64,000 nucleotides of DNA from Numida meleagris (lineage: Eukaryota > Chordata > Aves > Galliformes > Numididae): the NCBI RefSeq assembly GCF_002078875.1, contig NC_034414.1, positions 25,826,637 to 25,890,636 of the forward strand. The letters are read 5' to 3'. The translations under genes and the position numbers were made by a program. This document shows positions 34,801 to 46,100 of the stretch, piece after piece. The notes beneath the pieces were generated by a model. The model made no database searches. It worked only from the letters and a program-made list of their open reading frames with translations, and was not told the origin of the DNA. Position 1 is the stretch's first letter. The number at the start of each line of letters is the position of its first letter.

Positions 34801-35310
34801 ATGCAGAAACTTAGAACAAATTGAATGCAGTGCAAGTTTTCAAAAGTAACAAGAGAGACGTAGCAGGGTGCTAGGAGATTGGTTTCTCTGGTGCCAGTGG
34901 AATACTGGACATCATGTGTTTAAATGAAAATCAATTATTGTTATATTACTACTCTTGGTTCTCTTGGAATTCTTCAAAATACAGGCTGGAAGTTGTACAT
35001 GCTAAATATACCACCATCCCCGAAATAGTTAATAACAACACCTATTTTGTGTCAAGAGCTAGTTTCAAGTTGCATACATTCTTCCTATTTACACTTTGTA
35101 TGTTTTATGTAACATATGTTAATGTATGCATGTTTACATGAAATACAAGTTTCAGCATATAAAGCAATTGTACACTGAAAACTTCACCACACAAGGGAGT
35201 GTTTTTCACAAAAAAGACTGAAGATATATAATGAGTTTGCCTTAGGACAGTCATTAACTAGTACTATTAACTGTCTGGACAGGAGAGGGTTCCACCCATC
35301 CAAATTCCAT

Positions 35311-35340
35311 ATGTGTGTGTGTGTGTGTGCATGTGTGTAT
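35311..35340. repeat. (TG)n microsatellite
   Basis: Nine uninterrupted TG units followed by an imperfect CATGTGTGTAT extension, in the A-B intergenic region. Confidence 0.9.
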
Positions 35341-36589
35341 GAAAACACCTGGGGAGAAATGAAGTAAAAATAACGTCACCCTTTCCATGAAGGCAAAAGT
35401 AAGGACATACCTGGCTCATGTAAAAGCTAAATGTCTAGCCATAGAGTTGGGTAAACAGCTTAAGTTCAGAGCTGGTAAATAAAAGGACAGAGAAACTGTT
35501 GTGTGCTGATCTTAGTAGAGGCAGACCTAATTGTGTATATAGTTTCACTTTTGTAAATGTATTTATTTTAAGCTTTGTGAAATTCTCATATTTGAATAAT
35601 AAACATTAACTCTTCTCTAATTTCCTTATTTTAGGTATGCAACTGATGCCAGTGTACTGCCAAAAGCACAGTAAACACATTGAGCTTGCAAACCTGGGTA
35701 GTGGAGCTCTCCTTCAGTGACAAGTGTGCAATCAGGTTGTAAAGGACGCCAAAACAATTACAGGGTGTTCCACCAGGAGGGCGAAATCCACTAGGAAGGT
35801 GAATGCTTAGTAAACTGGTGATGCAATGCAACTGCATGGAAATAAATCTTTCTGGGATCAGCAATAGCCAGAGTTTCTCCATAAGGTGATGAGCAGCTTT
35901 GGTAAACCCTGAACTACCTGCTGGGAGCCATTAAATGTGAAAGAGCATTTTTGTTTTATAAGAAGAAACCAGTTTTGTTCCATGTGGCAACTCTATAGAT
36001 TTTTGCTCAAGGATAATAAGACTTTGTTGTGCAAAAATTGAAAAAAAAATATGTAATACTGAGGTTAACAATTTGTTAGCTGATTTCAGAACTAGTCCTC
36101 AATGAAAATATCACTGAAAAAAGATATTTTTATTTTTTTTCCTGAGGAGTTTTAATGAGTTTACTAGTCTTAAACTCTCTTCAACATTTTCGTAAGTGAT
36201 TTGGAAATAAGCATGACATTCTGACTGATCAGATTTTCAGTAGAACAAAGACTGATAGAGCACTGAGTAATACTGAGGACAGGGCAGTCAGACAAAGCAG
36301 TGTGTCCTGCTTGATAAACTGGCCTGATTAACCACAGCTAATTCTAATCCATGGAAGTATGAAGTTATGAGTAAAGGAATTACAAATGTATGCTACAATT
36401 TACTCCCCCTTACAAAAGGGAAGTCTGTAATTTGGAAAACAGTAATTCACCAGCTTATAAAAGATAACTCAGCAGAAGTCTCTAGTGGAAAATGAGGACA
36501 ACTGTATTCTGTATATTTAATCAGAAAAGTCAGTAAGTAAGAATATAAAAATAACAAAGCAATATTCACCTCAGTATGTAGCATTACTG

Positions 36590-37090
36590 GGAAAGGTACT
36601 GGAATCTGCATTTGACAATGAAGAGCTGGAGAGAGCGCAAGAACAAACTATGGCTGGATAGAACAAATAAAGAATTTTTATAGTGAGGACTTGAAGGGCT
36701 GAATCTCCTCGTTTGATAAAAAGAAGCTTGTGATGTAACCTGGACAAATTTTATAAACTCGATGCTAATGAAAATAACAGTGGTTGTGCAATGGCTTTTA
36801 AGTTACTAGAAAAAGATTTAACAAGAACTGGTTAAACTAAATGAGGCCAAAAACAAGGTGTATACTTTTTGTTGGAAGATAATCACCCATTAGAACATAA
36901 TTCCATGAGATGTGGTGACTTCATCATTCCCGATATCTTTAAAAAGAAGAGGGGTCATATTCCTCCATAAGATACTTTGGTCAGCGACAGGATTAACGCT
37001 GAAGTAACTGCATGGGAAGTAACAGTACTGACATCTGACAAGTAAAACAAGATGATCTGAAGGTACTTTCAGCTTTTATAAGTCTATGGG
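36590..37090 (+). mobile_element. Possible old, highly diverged CR1-like element
   Basis: The end (GATGATCTGAAGGTACTTTC, AGCTTTTATAAGTCTATGG) resembles an old CR1 tail, and upstream text about GAGATGTGGTGACTTCATCA fits loosely. Too diverged to be sure; left boundary is a guess. Confidence 0.35.
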
Positions 37091-39616
37091 AAGAAATAAA
37101 ATGAATAATCTTGTACAGATACAAAACTGTGTTCATTGTTTTACTTTGTTCTTCCACAGAGTAGTAGGAGATAGCTGGAGCTAAACAATTTGAGAGCTCT
37201 ATAAAATGCTATAAGATGAATTATTTAAATAGATCCAAGCTGATATGCCCATTCAGCAAGTGGCAAAACCATGCCCTAGAAAATTGTCCTCAGAATTTTG
37301 CTAAAGACTTATCATTATGTACTTGCAAACAAGGAATGCAAACACGGAAGTAGCCACGCAACCTGACCATTTCTCCAGGCTTAGCTTTAACCTCAAGAGC
37401 TTCAGTCTTTCCATGCCTTTCCTAAGGCCTTCCAGTCCTACCTCCTGTAACCAACTACTGCTCCCTGCTGAGCCTCCTGTTTTGGTTTCATGTGTGAAAG
37501 GCATAAAGCCTCCTCTAGGCTTGTTGACTCGAGGTGGGCCCTACTGGCCCTAGTTTAAAGAGCTGCAAGACTTCTATTCGAGTTACTGGCTCAACGCGTC
37601 TGTTGTGCCATGCAGAGAAATTTCCAAGGGCTGAAGGGCAATAAAATGCTTTGTGACAGAGTTTGTGCTGACTACAAGACTTGAGAGTTTCATTCTGGAA
37701 GAATAAGTGCAAATCAAAGAGCTGAGAGCTTGAACACATCCAAATCCCACAAAAATATCTTCTGAGGATTTACTTGGACAAACCACATTGTTGGTGCTAC
37801 AGCTTTTCAGCAGTACAGAAATAAAAGTGTGACTGTATCCAGGGAGGTCCCTTACAGTAACAAGGCAGCACTTCATGACACTCTTCCCACCCACTGACAC
37901 TCCTTCTCCCTTGTGTTCTATACTAGGGAGCTACACAGAGCTCTTTTGTCCTTGGCTGATATGTCATTACAGAAATACTGAGTCCAGCTCCCTCTTCCAG
38001 GCTTTGATGATGCTATTTAAAGCTGCAGAGTGACATGGCTCAGCCAAGCATGCTGCACATATATCTACTCATTCGGAAAGTAAAGAAAAAAACCTGCATG
38101 TGAGCCTTGAAATGTGGAAGGAAGGCACACAGGCCAGCCCTGCAGCGCTCCCCACTGCCAAAACCTTGCCATGTAAACCCAGTATTCTGCAACCAAAAGA
38201 ATCTGAACATTGAAATGTAGCCACAGATGTTTTTAGCAGGCTGCAAATTGTAGCTGCTGTACTGTCACACACTGAGAAACTTCACTTGACTTTGCATGAA
38301 GCACATTAAAAATTAATCATAAGTGACAAAAGAGAAAAGATGGATTGCGAATAGTTAAACAATGAGTGGAAAGCAATTAAACACATAGTTGACTTGTTCA
38401 CTAGTATGCTTATGGTTTCAAAATTGGTCTGGTTAAAAGTCACTGATAATTCATAATAGGTGATCTGTTAAGAAGTTGTATTTTCATCTTCCAAACTAAT
38501 CTCCTCAAAATACTACAGAATTTAAAAAGAAGATATATGCATATGTTGATAGGCTTTTCTTACTTTGAGATATTTGTCACATGCCGTAAACATCACCCAT
38601 TTGTCCTATTTCTATTATTACTTTTAATATTATTTTGGTTAATAAAACAGAGATCTACGAATTCCTAGGGAATTTCTGCTAGAAAACATCTTCTGGAAAC
38701 TGAGAAGCTGAATGCTCTAGGAGAGACATAAAATATCTCATTTCATTTGTGAATTGTTTTATGTTATTAACTAATCCTAAAGCATGGGTTACCTATAATG
38801 TACTTAATCAAAGTAAGCCTGTTTTTGTATTTGAAAATAAATATTCTTGCATACTCAGATTACTATGAATCAGTGATCTAGATTTGCATGTTTTTTCATT
38901 TTGTGAGGCTAATTCTCACCTGTTTTTTTGTTTTGTTTTCATGTTTGTTTTGTTGTTGTTGTTTTTCCAATGAACAAGTAATAAAGCATCTTAACCCTAG
39001 GGAACATCAGGCAGTGAGAGGCATGCAAAAGGTGCTGGACAATCTTTGCTGTGGGTGCAAGGAAAATGCTCTTCAAATTCTTCCACCCAGGGAACAGTGA
39101 CAGAGGCCTAGGTTAGGCAGCCTCAAATTGGCAAATAAAGCCCTGTATGTGCACGTCAGTGCTGAGCATGGTACAGAGGTAGTCCAAGAAGAATTACAGC
39201 CTGGAAGGCATAGCTCCTGCAGCAGCTTGCCACGTGGAAGGATGTGCCTACTACGGCAAACTTTCCAAGAACTGCCTGGGATCTCTTTAGGGTTACACTC
39301 CTCTTGTCTTTTTCACAGCTGGGAGAAGGAAGCAGAGAAGTACACAGAGAAGCGTGGCAGACAGGCAGTGGAGGCCTTCATCAGCACTGTTTTGCTTTCA
39401 TGGCCTGTCAGATATCAATGGCCTGTGCCTCCTCTGCCTCTATCCCTGTCCAAAGCCACCCCTGAATGTGATCTGCGCCCTCAAGATGCTGCATGACACA
39501 TGCCTCTTTCCCTAAACACTTGCCTACAGTGTGCCACAGACCTGGCCCACAGACTGCTTCTGCTATCACCACCACCTCACAAACACAAAGCACAAGTTAT
39601 GCTAATAAAATATGCC

Positions 39617-39622
39617 TTTAAT
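39617..39622 (-). terminator. Possible polyadenylation signal of gene B
   Basis: ATTAAA on the minus strand about 335 bases past the gene B stop. I found no minus-strand AATAAA between it and the stop. Motif-only evidence. Confidence 0.3.
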
Positions 39623-39956
39623 GTGGTCTGCCTTGAAATGCTTAACATGTTCAACTCTTTAAGGCCACTAGCACCATGTTTATGACCATCTTAGCACAAT
39701 ATTCTTCCTGCCTCTCCATAATCCACTCCATACAACAAACTGTACTCCACTGTCATAACTCCATTGCAATGAATTGTTGCAGTGAAATTCTTTGGGAAAT
39801 AAAGTTTCTCTTCAATCTCTTTGTCCATCTGAGAATGTCATTTAGCAGGTTTGAGCAGGAATCCCTTGAAGCCTGATGGCTGATTTTAAGGGAGCCTTAG
39901 TCTCTCAGCAGGTCACAAGGGAGCACAAAGGGACACAAAAGCATCTTCATTTGACG

Positions 39957-40165
39957 TTATTTCTTCTTCTGTCTTTTCCTTTCCACTGCTGCGTGCAAGG
40001 CCTGCATAATGAGCTCTTCATTGTTCAGGATGTTGTATTCACCCAGCTGAACCAGACGGTCATATGCCTTCTCAGTATAAGTGACGGAGTATGTTGAATA
40101 AGGGGAACAGCGGCCATAGAGGTCAACTTTGCCATCCTCCATCTCTGACTCAGAGCGCTTCTGAC
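39957..40165 (-). CDS. PLA2G4E: Gene B exon 20 (C-terminus and stop)
   Basis: Encodes [39 protein letters not shown] and the basic tail ERKRQKKK, then TAA. 209 bases; acceptor CTCCTAG. Confidence 0.94.
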
Positions 40166-43100
40166 CTAGGAGGAAGGAGTGACAAATCACTGCTGAGAGG
40201 AGGTGGGAATTGCTGTGGTCATAGGCAAGAAAGCTCTTAACAGAGCACAGAAAGGACTCTCTCTCCATAGAGAAAATTCATAATATAAATTGTTGGGTGG
40301 GGGTGGGTTATTTTTTCAACATGCTTGATTACATACCTGGTGCTTTGTAATTTTGGAAGGTATCATTAATTAGTGGGAAAAATAACAATATTGGTGCTCC
40401 TAGAGTCTCAGCATCTTCAAAAAGGTAACATTCCTTCAGGTTTTTCCTATCTTCCTCACTCAAGTCTACCTTGGGAAATAGGATGCCCTGCTCTGAACAG
40501 TACTTGCAGGTCTGGTCCAGAGCCTGGATCAATGAACAAAGTGATACTAAGTCTTAGATAAGAAGATAGGCTCAGGATTTCATGGAGTGCAAAGAGACAT
40601 TTTCCAAGATGGTTGCGAGAGTTATAAAACCCTAATTGAAAAGCACAGTAACAGTAAAAAGAAGATATTTGTTTGCCATGAATTCTTATCACAAAATGGT
40701 CATCTTGTACAGGAAAAACAAATGAGAATATGTACAACTTATAAAAGGGGTATCATATTGCCACACTAAGCTAAAAGTGACAGTGGTTAGGACTTCTAGG
40801 AGAAGCAGTACTGAAAGCACCAAAGTGTTAAAAACATCCAGACATGCAGCAATTGAAGAAGATGCAGAGATTGCTTCAATTTCTCTCACCAGTATCTGTG
40901 ATCCTGCACTGTAATTTAAATGCAGGATGACGTCCACCTTTCTTTCTGGTTTTAAAAGTGGCATGATGCTTGTATTGATGAAAAATCCCGTATCTACTAG
41001 TGACAAGTATTCTTCTGATTGTGTCAGCTGGTTGGGAAACGTGTCTAACACAGTATCTAAAAAGAAAGATATTTCATGCTGTAAGTGCAATAGTGCAAAA
41101 CTGGTTAGCCTGTTTTCCACTCTTAGACCACAGCTACAGAGCCCTATCTGATGACTGTCTTCTGGAAAGGGGAATTCTCCATATGTCTTTAGTTCTGTCT
41201 TCCCAACTCCAGCTGGAGCTAGTTTGGGGCCTGCACTGGCAAGATTCATGATGGATGTTTCTTGTGCCTACCACCAGAGAACATGAGGACCACCAGCAGG
41301 ACCTGGTGCCCCAGCATCGGGAGGTGTGCGCTGCTGGCAAATTGTTGGTGTGGAGCTCCATTCTGCCCCATGCTACACCCCAGTGTGCCACAACTGGCTG
41401 ACCTAGTAGTGATTCTGCCCAAACATGGTCTCTAACCATGGAGAATGGGTTTAATATCTAATCAGTGTTTTTTTTGTTAGTTAATTCCCTTCCCAGGCAC
41501 ACTGGTCCTTCCCTGCTTTTCTCTGCTACCTTTCCACCTGCGGAAGTGCCTGTTCTCCAGGTAGTCGTTGTGCATCTGCAGGCCCTTCAGGAAGTTGTGC
41601 TCCTGGGCAACGGAGAAGCGGTCAGTGAGGGCGCCGCGGATGGCACTGCTGAGGGGGTTGGCAGGGGTGAGCAGGCGAGTCCTCAGCTCATGGGGCTTCA
41701 GTGGTAGGAGAGGTTCTTCCTCTGCACAGTGAGAGACTGTTAAATTTTACCTGCCTACTACAAGGTAACCCCTCAAAATATCAAAAATAAATAATAATAA
41801 AAAATCAGTGTTTTACTGACTTTAAAAGCCTGGGATGAAAAGACTTGATGAGCACAAGTTGCAAAGTGAAAAAGAAAACAAAATGCTACTCTTACCAGCG
41901 AAATGCTATTTCCTTACACAGTTCATGTTTGGACAGGAAACAAAATCCAGCAGCAAGCAGCAATAAGTACCTGCTCCAGACATACACATCCTCATTGAAA
42001 CAGACTGAAGGCAGGCTTTTGAAAACAGTAACTGTTGTACTTGCTTGTATTACCGTAGCTCCTGCTTAAGGTAGTCAATATCTTTTTGGTTTATTAATTG
42101 CCTACAAAGCAGTCTTACTAATCTTGAACACTTTACAGCCCTCAGTGAGCTCATAGGTTACTGGACAGGAAATTTTTTCATTAACCAATTATGCTCTGCA
42201 ATATGAGACTTTAAAAGTGATTCCTTCTTGAAAAACAATGTAGCCTTTGAAGAAACACTTCAAAATGCCAAATATATATAAGGTGCGTATTTCACATAGG
42301 TAAGCGGTCACACCCATCTGCTAATTTTAATAGTAAGTACACTGTAAGAAAGAAGTATAACTAACCTATATCATCCATTTTGTCCTGGGTCCACCTGTGC
42401 CAAAAATCCTCTGATGAATGAGACAAATTCCAGATGTATAACACATTCAATGAAAATAAACTACTCCACATTCCTGTGAAAGAAAAGGGTTGTCTAACTT
42501 AAGCATTCACACGTCATGAATCTCAAAACTGTTACCATGAGATAAAATTCACAAGGTTAATGCTTTTCTTTAGTTTGCTTTAAATGGAAGCTGTCCTGTT
42601 TTAATTTGGATTTTTAATTTTCCATTTCAATTTGCTGATTTTTAAGCCTTATTTTGGTATCCAGTTTTTGTCTTACAGACATATATTTTTTTTCAAGTAA
42701 TGGTAAGATCTTTATGAATTCATGTGATGTAAAGAGCTAAGTTTAAAAAAAAATTATCACAAAGCTTATATAAAAAGACAGGATGAAAACTTGCAATATG
42801 GGGTATTTGATGGGGAATTATACTGGAGATGGATTACCTGCAATATATCTTAGAGGTTTTTAATTTGAGCTTCCATAGTCAGAAACTATTTCTCTAAAAG
42901 AGAAGGCTGCATTCAAGCCGATGAATGCATGGCCAAGGCAGGCTTTGTGGAGTGGATAGGAACTGGCATGCTCAGACACACCCAAGGGAGAACCTGTGCG
43001 AACACTCCTGTAGATTGTCTATAAGAAGTACAGAAATTACTAACTACCAATGAGATGGCAAGAGGCAGCACATTTGGAGCGGCTCTGAGGGTCACATTTT

Positions 43101-46100
43101 CGGAGTGGCGTGGGCAGAACCATTAGTTCCCAGAGACCTGGATTCTATTGTTGATAAACTGTATCTACTATACTAAGCATTAATTCAGAGATGAGATATT
43201 TATTCTCTCTATCCTGTCATGCACCTGTTCTTTGATAGTGCTTAGTTTATGCAACTCACAACTAAAGAAAGATTCAGATGTTTTCAAGATAATAGCTTAC
43301 CTTCTAAGAAGCAGATTCGAGATTCAGGGAGCTTCTTCATTAACCGACCCATGAAGAACTCGCTGCCAAAATCCTCAGAGCGAACAAAAACTCCGTATTT
43401 CTGCAATCCTACCTCATAAGGGGTAAATTCCACCCATTCTGTGACAAGGGACACAAAGAAAAAAACAATATTTTACTAGAGCTCCTTAGCTGTGGATAAA
43501 AATATTGCTACCATTGAATGAAAGGAGGTAAAAATGAAAATAATTTCTACAGTTTAGTCTAATATTTCAGACAAATAGCAAGGAATTATGAGCATGACAC
43601 AAATGAAGACCAGCAAACATGGAAAGATGTGAATATTTTTGAGTCTGCTTTGTAAAGGTCAAAATTCTGCTACAAGGACATTATGCCAATATACATCAGC
43701 TGAGGTTCTGGTCTTTAGCAGAGAGGGCTTTTTTTAGACTACCTAAAGAGACAGTTCCTTCAAATATAAAGACAAATGACCTCATAATTACCTTTGAAAT
43801 CCAGAGTGCTATAGTTGTTCTTGACATTGACTGCAGTATAGATAGGCAATGGGTTCTGGCCGCGATCAATGGCCCGTTGCTGATCAGAGAGTTTATGGTT
43901 GTCTTTCTGTGATCCCAGAAATATGATTACATGGAGATAAAAATTAGCAGAGTAATATTTTCTCTGGACCTAAACTTGTGGTGCAGTAAAAGCCCTGCCT
44001 CTAATGTAAAACACATGCTGGCCTTAAATTCTGAGATGCTCCATATTTTCCAAAATTCCCGTGAGGGTCGTTTTACTCAAGTATCTGCAAGTCCTGGGGT
44101 GCCAGACTATTTAATGACCATTAGGATGAAAATTAAAGGAAATTGTCAAGAGCAGAAAGCAATACTGATGGTTAAAATAATCTTAACATGTTACACTGCA
44201 AGTTTATGAAAGACTCCTCACACATATCTCAAAGGTCTGCAAGTCTATTTGTTCATACTTCTCATTAACACGAAGATACTCTCTCTAACTTTGCTATTTT
44301 GAAACAAAATATTTGCAGAACATGCCAACAAATCTTAATATAAAATACCGTATTTCTTCAAAATACTAATTTTGCAGTTATCGCAGAAGAAGATATTCAA
44401 AATCTCACAACCAAGAATGATGTTTTCTACCACAGAAAGGTATCCAAAAATACCATCACCAAACATTTTGAAAATGACTGTGCTTACATATACACAGACT
44501 CATAACAAATTACTTTTTTCAGAACAAACAAGAAAATATGATTTATAGATAGTAATTTTCAGAAAATTGGAAGCCACTCTGCTTTATGATATACTGTACC
44601 CCATCATGCAACAAAGATTCCAGGACAAGCCCCCATAGATCTATAAAAGATGTTTTGCGGCCCTCTCTCTTCCGCTGGTGCAGCTGCTTTTTGTAAAACT
44701 TCAAGTACTCCAAGGAAAGGGAATTTATTTTGCATTTCGTCATATGTTTTCGAGCCTCGCTTATTTGCTTATCGAGATCCTTTTGTGACCAGTCAGCATC
44801 TCTATACAAGTTTGACATGGTCCTAGGAAGAGGAAATACATATGGAAGAGGGGGGAAAAAAAAGTTTGAATACTTTTAAGCTATAGCTACATTTCATGCT
44901 TCTATTTTAAGTTGTTGATTTTAAATTAAGTATAAGCTTCCACTCTTAGGGCTACAAAAATGATCCAATGGATGGAACATCTCCCCTATGAGGACAGGCT
45001 GAGAGAGCTGGGGCTGTTCAGCCTGGAGAAGAGAAGGAACCAGGGAGATCTGGGAACGGTCTTTCAGTGTCTAAAGGCGGATTTAACAAAGAAGGGGACC
45101 AACTCTTTATCGGGGTCTGTTGTGATAATACAAGGGGAAATGGTTTCAAATTAAAAGGGGGGAGATTTATATTGGATGTAAGGAAGAAGTTTTTTAAAAT
45201 AAGGGTGGTGAGGCACTGGCACAGGTTGCCCAGAGAGATGGTGGAAGCCCCATCCTTGGAGACACTCAAGGTGAGGCTGGACTGGGCTCTGAGCACCCTG
45301 ATCTAGATGTAGGTCTCCCTGCTCATTGCAGGGGAGTTGGACAAGATGATCTTTAAGGATCCCTTCCAACTCAGACAATTCTATCATTCTGTGATTCTAT
45401 GATTCTCTTCAGTTGTGTGCTCCTCAAGATATTATAGTGTTCTCTTTTAAAAGTCAAAATGACTTGAACAATTTCCCATGAGTTGTTTTTAGAAGAACAC
45501 TCATTTTCATGCTGCTGCAAATGACATGATTTTTCCACATGAAAAGACTTCAATCTGTCATTGGAAAGAGATAAAAAAAGGACAACTGAGAAGATGTTGT
45601 AAGTGGACTACTGCTAGCAGCCCTAGCCTACCTTAGTGCTACAGTGTCATGAGGAAGAAAGCCATGAGGAGCTGCCTAGTCCTACTCACCAAGTTGTACC
45701 AGACAAGCCAGTGAGGTATGTGGCACAGTCCAGGACATGAAGCTTCTTCAGCCCCCGCAGACTGCCATACAGCGCCGTCAGAGACCTCATCCCTCCTCCT
45801 GTAGTCATGATGGCCACCACGGGGGTCTGGACAACAGAGGGACAGAAAGGACTGGTGTCAGGAGGTGGCCTGCAGCTAGGCTGGGAGCACCACGGCAATA
45901 AGAGAGAAAGCATCAGCAGTAAAAAAGCAGGAAAAAGAAATCTCACATGTCAAAAAGAAGATTGTCAGCAAGGGTGGCAGTGATAGGGTAAAGACCATGG
46001 AAGAAACAATTTCTGTGCAAGGGATATCTAGCCTGGCTTGCAATGAAGTTGAAACAGAAGAAGAGTCAAACTCAGGATAACATCTGCAAGTGATACAAAT

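Larger units (their letters stand above)
27040..39610. other. A-B intergenic region, no recognised gene
   Basis: 12.5 kb between the gene A promoter and the gene B 3' end. Apart from a possible old CR1, the (TG)n repeat and the AT-only tract, I see nothing to name. A plus-strand 122-codon open frame (39128-39496) in locally GC-richer sequence is the only candidate, with no recognisable domain. Confidence 0.5.
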
